DNA of 64,000 nt from Paenibacillus tyrphae (GTDB lineage: Bacteria; Bacillota; Bacilli; Paenibacillales; NBRC-103111). Positions 60,338-64,000 of this stretch are shown here, one piece after another (within the stretch, counting starts at the first letter, position 1; each line of letters opens with the position of its first letter). The position numbers and the translations under genes are program-made. The notes under the pieces are model-generated. The model saw nothing but the letters and a program-made list of their open reading frames with translations. It was not told the origin of the DNA and did not search any database. Where the stretch lies: positions 1 through 64,000 of the forward strand of contig NZ_JAMZAW010000004.1 in the NCBI RefSeq assembly GCF_024158745.1. The letters are read 5' to 3'.

Positions 60338-62101
60338 TTGTCATCCTTGGACATTCAGATTTATTCGGAGGTTGTAGCCAGCTCATGGAAGCGCTGCCAG
60401 CGGTACGGACTGAAGCCGACCGACCCGTTTGATGACCGTCTGCTGACCGGAAAGCTCTTTCAGGAGCGATTGAAAGAAAACGCAACACTCGTACGTCATG
60501 CCTCGCAAATTTTCGACACCATTAAACCTTTTATTCAGCAGTCCGGCCAAACGGCCCTGCTTATCGATGCCCAAGGCTGCATTCTGTACGCTGCCGGGGA
60601 CCCCGGCTTTTCGAAACGGGCGGAAGCCGTTCAACTGCAAGTCGGGGCCGTATGGGACGAGAAACGCAAAGGCACCAATGCGATCGGCGTCGCCATCACC
60701 GAAAAAATTCCCGTCCGCGTCCATGCGGCGGAGCATTTTTGCCAGGCCAACGCTTTTCTTACCTGCGCTTCTTCCCCGATTTTCAGTCCGACAGGCGAGC
60801 TGATCGGCGTCATCAATTTCAGTGGCAAGCGGGAGACCTACCACCACTACAGTCTGACCCTTGCCGTTATGGTTGCGGAATCGCTGCAAAACCGGCTGCT
60901 GCTGGATGAGGAGAAGCAGGATCATCTCGTGACACTTCAAGAGCTTGAATTCACCGCGAACCATAACCCGCTCCCGCTGCTGTCGCTCGACAGGGACAAT
61001 CGGATCATACGGGCGAACCAGGCGGCGCTGCGGGCCGTAGGCAAAGATGCGATCGGCAAGCCGTTCAACGGCATCGAGGGCTTTTCGGTCAAAACCATTC
61101 AGGACAGCAACCGCACCGTCTCGCGCTCCGTAGCTGTCCGCAAGCCGCAAGAAGGCCGGCACGGCCTCTACAGCTTCTCCGACATCGCCGGGATATGTCC
61201 CAATTTTGTGGAAAAGAAGGAACTGGCCTCCAAAGCGGCACTCACCGATATTCCCGTCCTTCTGCTCGGTGAAAGCGGTACGGGCAAAGAGCTGTTCGCC
61301 CAATCGATCCACTCGGCAAGTCTGCGGGCGGACCGCCCTTTCATTGCCGTCAACTGCGGCGCGATTCCGGATAGTCTGGTGGAAAGCGAATGGTTCGGCT
61401 ACGAGCGCGGAGCGTTCACGGGAGCAAACCGGGAGGGAAGTACGGGTAAATTCGAGGCGGCGCATACGGGAACGATTTTTTTGGACGAGATCGGGGATAT
61501 GTCGCTGCGCGCACAGGCGGCGCTGCTGCGCGTGCTGCAGGAGCGTACCGTCACGCCTGTCGGCAGCACCAAATCGAGACGCATCGATGTGCGAATCGTC
61601 GCGGCCACACACAAGCATTTGCCGCTGGAAATCAAGGAAGGGCGCTTCCGCGCGGACTTATACTATCGGCTGAAGGGCATCCAGATCACGTTGCCTTCCT
61701 TGCGAGAACGATCCGATCTGTTGACGCTCGTCGAGCATTGGCTGCATAAGAACGGCTGCCCGCACCACCAGCTGCCGGAAGAAACGAAGCGCAAGCTGCT
61801 GCGCTATGGCTGGCCTGGCAATATCCGTGAGCTGCACGGCGTGCTGACGCAAGCTTCGTTTCTCGCAGGAGAAGGGCCGATCCGTCCCGAGCATCTGCAT
61901 TTTGACGAACTTGACCAAACGGACACCTTTGAATGCAGGAGTGACGGTCCGTCCGTGCCGACATTAAGGGATGCGGAGATCGGAGCGATCCAGCGGGCGC
62001 TGCGGTCGACCGGCTGGAACCTCAGCAAATCCGCCGCCCTCCTCGACATCGGCAGGACGACGCTGTACCGGAAGATCGAGCAGTATGGCATTGAGCCGTA
62101 A
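60338..62101 (+). CDS. sigma-54-dependent transcriptional activator (AcoR-like)
   Basis: 587 residues from the TTG at 60338, 8 nt after GGAGG. An N-terminal region with a GAF-like domain ([27 protein letters not shown]) and a PAS-like segment ([23 protein letters not shown]) precedes the AAA+ domain: Walker A GESGTGKE, the sigma-54 loop [11 protein letters not shown] and Walker [13 protein letters not shown] Fis-type HTH ends the protein ([34 protein letters not shown]). It is divergent from the adh operon and its sigma-54 promoter, which it most likely activates. Confidence 0.92.
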   Translation: MSSLDIQIYSEVVASSWKRCQRYGLKPTDPFDDRLLTGKLFQERLKENATLVRHASQIFDTIKPFIQQSGQTALLIDAQGCILYAAGDPGFSKRAEAVQLQVGAVWDEKRKGTNAIGVAITEKIPVRVHAAEHFCQANAFLTCASSPIFSPTGELIGVINFSGKRETYHHYSLTLAVMVAESLQNRLLLDEEKQDHLVTLQELEFTANHNPLPLLSLDRDNRIIRANQAALRAVGKDAIGKPFNGIEGFSVKTIQDSNRTVSRSVAVRKPQEGRHGLYSFSDIAGICPNFVEKKELASKAALTDIPVLLLGESGTGKELFAQSIHSASLRADRPFIAVNCGAIPDSLVESEWFGYERGAFTGANREGSTGKFEAAHTGTIFLDEIGDMSLRAQAALLRVLQERTVTPVGSTKSRRIDVRIVAATHKHLPLEIKEGRFRADLYYRLKGIQITLPSLRERSDLLTLVEHWLHKNGCPHHQLPEETKRKLLRYGWPGNIRELHGVLTQASFLAGEGPIRPEHLHFDELDQTDTFECRSDGPSVPTLRDAEIGAIQRALRSTGWNLSKSAALLDIGRTTLYRKIEQYGIEP

Positions 62102-62121
62102 CCGTCCGATAAAAATGAAAA

Positions 62122-62158
62122 ACGGGAGAGCTCCCGCATCCATGCGGCGCTCTCCCGT
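62122..62158. terminator. terminator between activator and beta-helix genes
   Basis: ACGGGAGAGC pairs with GCTCTCCCGT, with an inner CCGCAT/ATGCGG hairpin. The gene pair is convergent. Confidence 0.65.
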
Positions 62159-62221
62159 ACTTATCTTCTCTTCTGCTCGAATCTTCTCAAACTTAAATGA
62201 ACGCCCTGCAGGCTTTCCAAG

Positions 62222-63781
62222 TTAAGGCGTGGCTTCGTACGCGCCGATATCGACGCCGCTCCCCTGCACTCTTGGCTGCCCGTCGAGATCCGTGGCACCG
62301 ATGATGGCCGGCTCCGTCGACCCGGCGTTCATCGCAGGAGAGGTTGCTTTCAAATGAAAATTGTTTGCCGATGCGTTCACGAACCCGGGATCGGCAAACT
62401 TGGAGTGCGTATCGTTCCCCGTTCCCGACTTATAGGCGGCAAAACCGGTATACTCCTTGTTTTTCCAAGTCCAGGTCGCATTCGAAGTGCCTCCCGGCGC
62501 GTAGTACAAGTTATAATCGACAACATTGCCGCTGTTTTTCGTATATTCGTTATAAATCAAAATGTTTGATGCGCTGGCCACCATAATATTGTTTTTGACG
62601 ATGTTGTTCTGCGTGTCATATTGGAGCAGCAGTTGGCCGCCGCCGAGATTTTTCGTATCGTTCTTATACAGCGTATTGTTGACGACGATGCAATTAACCG
62701 TCGATCCCCGCTTCGTATCGTAGCCGCCCATGGCAATGCCCGTATACCGGTTGCCGTACACCAGGTTGTTGCGGATCGTGACGCCGCTGGTCGATTTACC
62801 TTGATGCTCGCTGGCGATTTCAATGCCGATGTCGTTGTTGTAGCTGTAGTTTTGCTCGATCACGGTGTCTTTTCCGCCGTCCACATAGATACCGCCCGCT
62901 GCGTTCGAATCGTTCGGGAGCGTTTTGCCGTAGGAAGGGTTGTTGTTGGACGTAATGTTGTAGACGGTATTGCCGCGAATCAGGCCGTTTCGGGCTTGGT
63001 CGTAAGCCGGATTGGGCGCTTTTCCTTCGAAGCCGATAACGTCGATTCCGATATTGTCGTTGTCGTGAATGAGATTATTCGTAATTTCGAATGAATCGAC
63101 ATTCCCGTTCACCACCAACGATTCGCTGGAACCGAGCACCAGATCGCTCAGCGTGTTACCGTCGATGATGACATGCTCTAGCGCTGCCGGTGCTTTCGTG
63201 CCGTACACGGCGATGCCGTGCGAATCCCGGCCGGCCAAATCCGAGCCGAGCGTCGCGGTGTTCTTAATGTGGTGAACGTTGTTGTTGCGAAGCTCGATAT
63301 GGCTGCCCGCACCGCGGACGAAGATGCCGACCGGCATTTTGCCTTTGGCCGATGTTGCGTAGTTGCGGATTTCGAAGCCTTTGAGCGTGATGTAGCTGGC
63401 ATCGGCAATGTCCACGAGACCCTCACTGCCGGACACGGACAAGCCGATTCCGTCGATAATCGCCGCTTGAGCGGGAGAGCTCTCGAAGGTGATCGGTCCT
63501 GCGGCTGCCGATCCGGATTTTGAAATCTTCAACTTCTGGTTGTACACCCCGCCCAATACATAGACGGTGCTGCCCGGAACAGCATGATCGGCGGCGTATT
63601 GCAGCGTTTTCCACGGGGCGCTGCTGCTTGTACCGGGATTGCTATCGCTGCCTGACGTCGACACATAGTACGTCACGGGATTCGCTTGCGCTTGGGGCAT
63701 TCCCACACTTGCTGCCAGCATGCCGAAAAGGATGGCGGCGGCTGCGATGACGCGGGGCGCCTGGTTTCGAATTCGGATCAC
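62222..63781 (-). CDS. secreted right-handed parallel beta-helix protein (pectate-lyase-like)
   Basis: 519 residues from the GTG at 63781 (AAAGGAG upstream). A signal peptide ends near AQA. YYVSTSGSDSNPGTSSSAPWKTLQYAADHAVPGSTVYV is the usual start of DUF1565/pectate lyase family 9-like proteins, followed by repeated coils (IEITNNLIHDNDNIGIDVIG, TVIEQNYSYNNDIGIEIAS, VTIRNNLVYGNRYTGIAMG). The end, DGQPRVQGSGVDIGAYE, is common in surface beta-helix proteins. Polysaccharide lyase or hydrolase activity is possible, but catalytic residues were not pinned down. Confidence 0.8.
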   Translation of the reverse strand: MIRIRNQAPRVIAAAAILFGMLAASVGMPQAQANPVTYYVSTSGSDSNPGTSSSAPWKTLQYAADHAVPGSTVYVLGGVYNQKLKISKSGSAAAGPITFESSPAQAAIIDGIGLSVSGSEGLVDIADASYITLKGFEIRNYATSAKGKMPVGIFVRGAGSHIELRNNNVHHIKNTATLGSDLAGRDSHGIAVYGTKAPAALEHVIIDGNTLSDLVLGSSESLVVNGNVDSFEITNNLIHDNDNIGIDVIGFEGKAPNPAYDQARNGLIRGNTVYNITSNNNPSYGKTLPNDSNAAGGIYVDGGKDTVIEQNYSYNNDIGIEIASEHQGKSTSGVTIRNNLVYGNRYTGIAMGGYDTKRGSTVNCIVVNNTLYKNDTKNLGGGQLLLQYDTQNNIVKNNIMVASASNILIYNEYTKNSGNVVDYNLYYAPGGTSNATWTWKNKEYTGFAAYKSGTGNDTHSKFADPGFVNASANNFHLKATSPAMNAGSTEPAIIGATDLDGQPRVQGSGVDIGAYEATP

Positions 63782-63796
63782 GAACGTTCATCTCCT

Positions 63797-63874
63797 TTAA
63801 CGTTGGATATCGGCATAGTTACTACCTGCTGCATTGCAGACTTCCCCTAAAACCACTTCTGTCGCCTGGTGCAC
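63797..63874 (-). CDS. possible 25-residue peptide upstream of the beta-helix gene
   Basis: GTG at 63874 with AAAGGAGG 4 nt upstream; the TAA overlaps the ribosome site of the next gene. The frame starts VHQATEVVLGEVCNAAGSNY. The position and tight linkage suggest a coupled leader, but the frame is short. Confidence 0.3.
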   Translation of the reverse strand: MHQATEVVLGEVCNAAGSNYADIQR

Positions 63875-63898
63875 ACCACCTCCTTTAGCTGAGCATGA

Positions 63899-64000
63899 GG
63901 CGGCCCCCTGCAAAAAAGCCCCGCAGGCAGGCCGCCCGCGTCTCATGAACTGCGCCTCAGCTTCGAATCGCCACGGAAGTCTGCAGCCGCTCCACCGCTT
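63899..64000 (-). other. window edge with hairpin and possible 3' end of another gene
   Basis: A hairpin (GGCGGCC and GGCCGCC arms, about 63899-63935) lies after a frame entering from the right edge and stopping at 63957-63959 (AVERLQTSVAIRS). Only 13 codons are visible, so the gene cannot be named. Confidence 0.3.

Noticed and set aside
60383-61618. 411-codon minus-strand frame in the sigma-54 activator gene
   Set aside because: Shadow; Walker and GAFTGA motifs lie on the plus strand.
1-64000. rRNA or tRNA genes
   Set aside because: I saw no tRNA-like cloverleaf or rRNA signature in the intergenic stretches; a covariance-model scan would settle it.

Overview
The window looks like the chromosome of a Paenibacillus-type bacterium (order Bacillales/Paenibacillales). 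GC is moderate to high, Shine-Dalgarno sequences are strong (AAGGAGG), TTG and GTG starts are common, and the gene content fits: S-layer homology protein, cyclodextrin glucanotransferase, GH15/GH16 enzymes, LacI/CcpA-type sugar control and many two-component systems. No rRNA, tRNA or CRISPR array was seen. The genus is an inference.

Layout. (1) 1-0.9 kb: polysaccharide deacetylase. (2) 946-7107: a decayed integrated element bounded by a perfect 31-bp direct repeat. It has the 3' end of a tyrosine-recombinase gene beside the right repeat, two operons driven by near-identical LexA-type promoters (one with a YolD gene, one with an amber-interrupted WYL gene), a ribbon-helix-helix regulator, an XRE regulator, tiny membrane peptides and small secreted proteins. 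(3) 7.1-12.4 kb: response regulator/histidine kinase/propeller lipoprotein operon and an ECF sigma/anti-sigma pair. (4) 12.7-19.2 kb: frameshifted phosphoesterase, phospholipid N-methyltransferase-like gene, an AhcY-like protein lacking most SAH-hydrolase catalytic residues, serine hydrolase plus MarR, and a methyltransferase. (5) 19.2-26.7 kb: sulfotransferase and APS kinase, AzlCD with a TrmB-type regulator, a flavin monooxygenase with TetR, a Fur-boxed siderophore-binding lipoprotein and a TylF-type methyltransferase. (6) 26.8-38.6 kb: a starch/cyclodextrin locus with secreted CGTase, cytoplasmic cyclomaltodextrinase, binding protein plus two permeases, a LacI regulator and a GH15 enzyme. 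(7) 38.6-46.7 kb: GH16 glucanase, two-component system, AI-2E-family permease, a PssA-like protein lacking its catalytic aspartates, DedA, and an MFS exporter with a possible leader peptide. (8) 47-54 kb: CzcO-like flavoprotein, glyoxalase-fold protein, GNAT, large sensor kinase with regulator, and SLH protein. (9) 53.8-64 kb: internally deleted ComB-like gene, GNAT, repeat cluster, HExxH peptidase, and an alcohol dehydrogenase-aldehyde dehydrogenase-DUF779 operon with a consensus sigma-54 promoter and a divergent activator, then a secreted beta-helix protein.

How the parts work together. The carbohydrate locus reads as one pathway. The CGTase turns starch into cyclodextrins outside the cell, the ABC system imports them (its ATPase is not here, so a shared MsmX-type ATPase is inferred), and the cyclomaltodextrinase and GH15 enzyme finish the job. 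A 17-bp operator recurs at the malE and lacI promoters and inside the GH15 gene, and cre-like sites sit in front of malE and the CGTase gene.

The most unusual items are: (a) three copies of a ~205-bp element that folds into one long hairpin, each between convergent genes and flanked by two look-alike terminator hairpins; (b) two co-linear but catalytically degenerate enzymes, AhcY-like and PssA-like; (c) the small SOS-controlled integrated element; (d) an operator inside a coding region and a terminator-bearing leader in the cyclodextrin locus.
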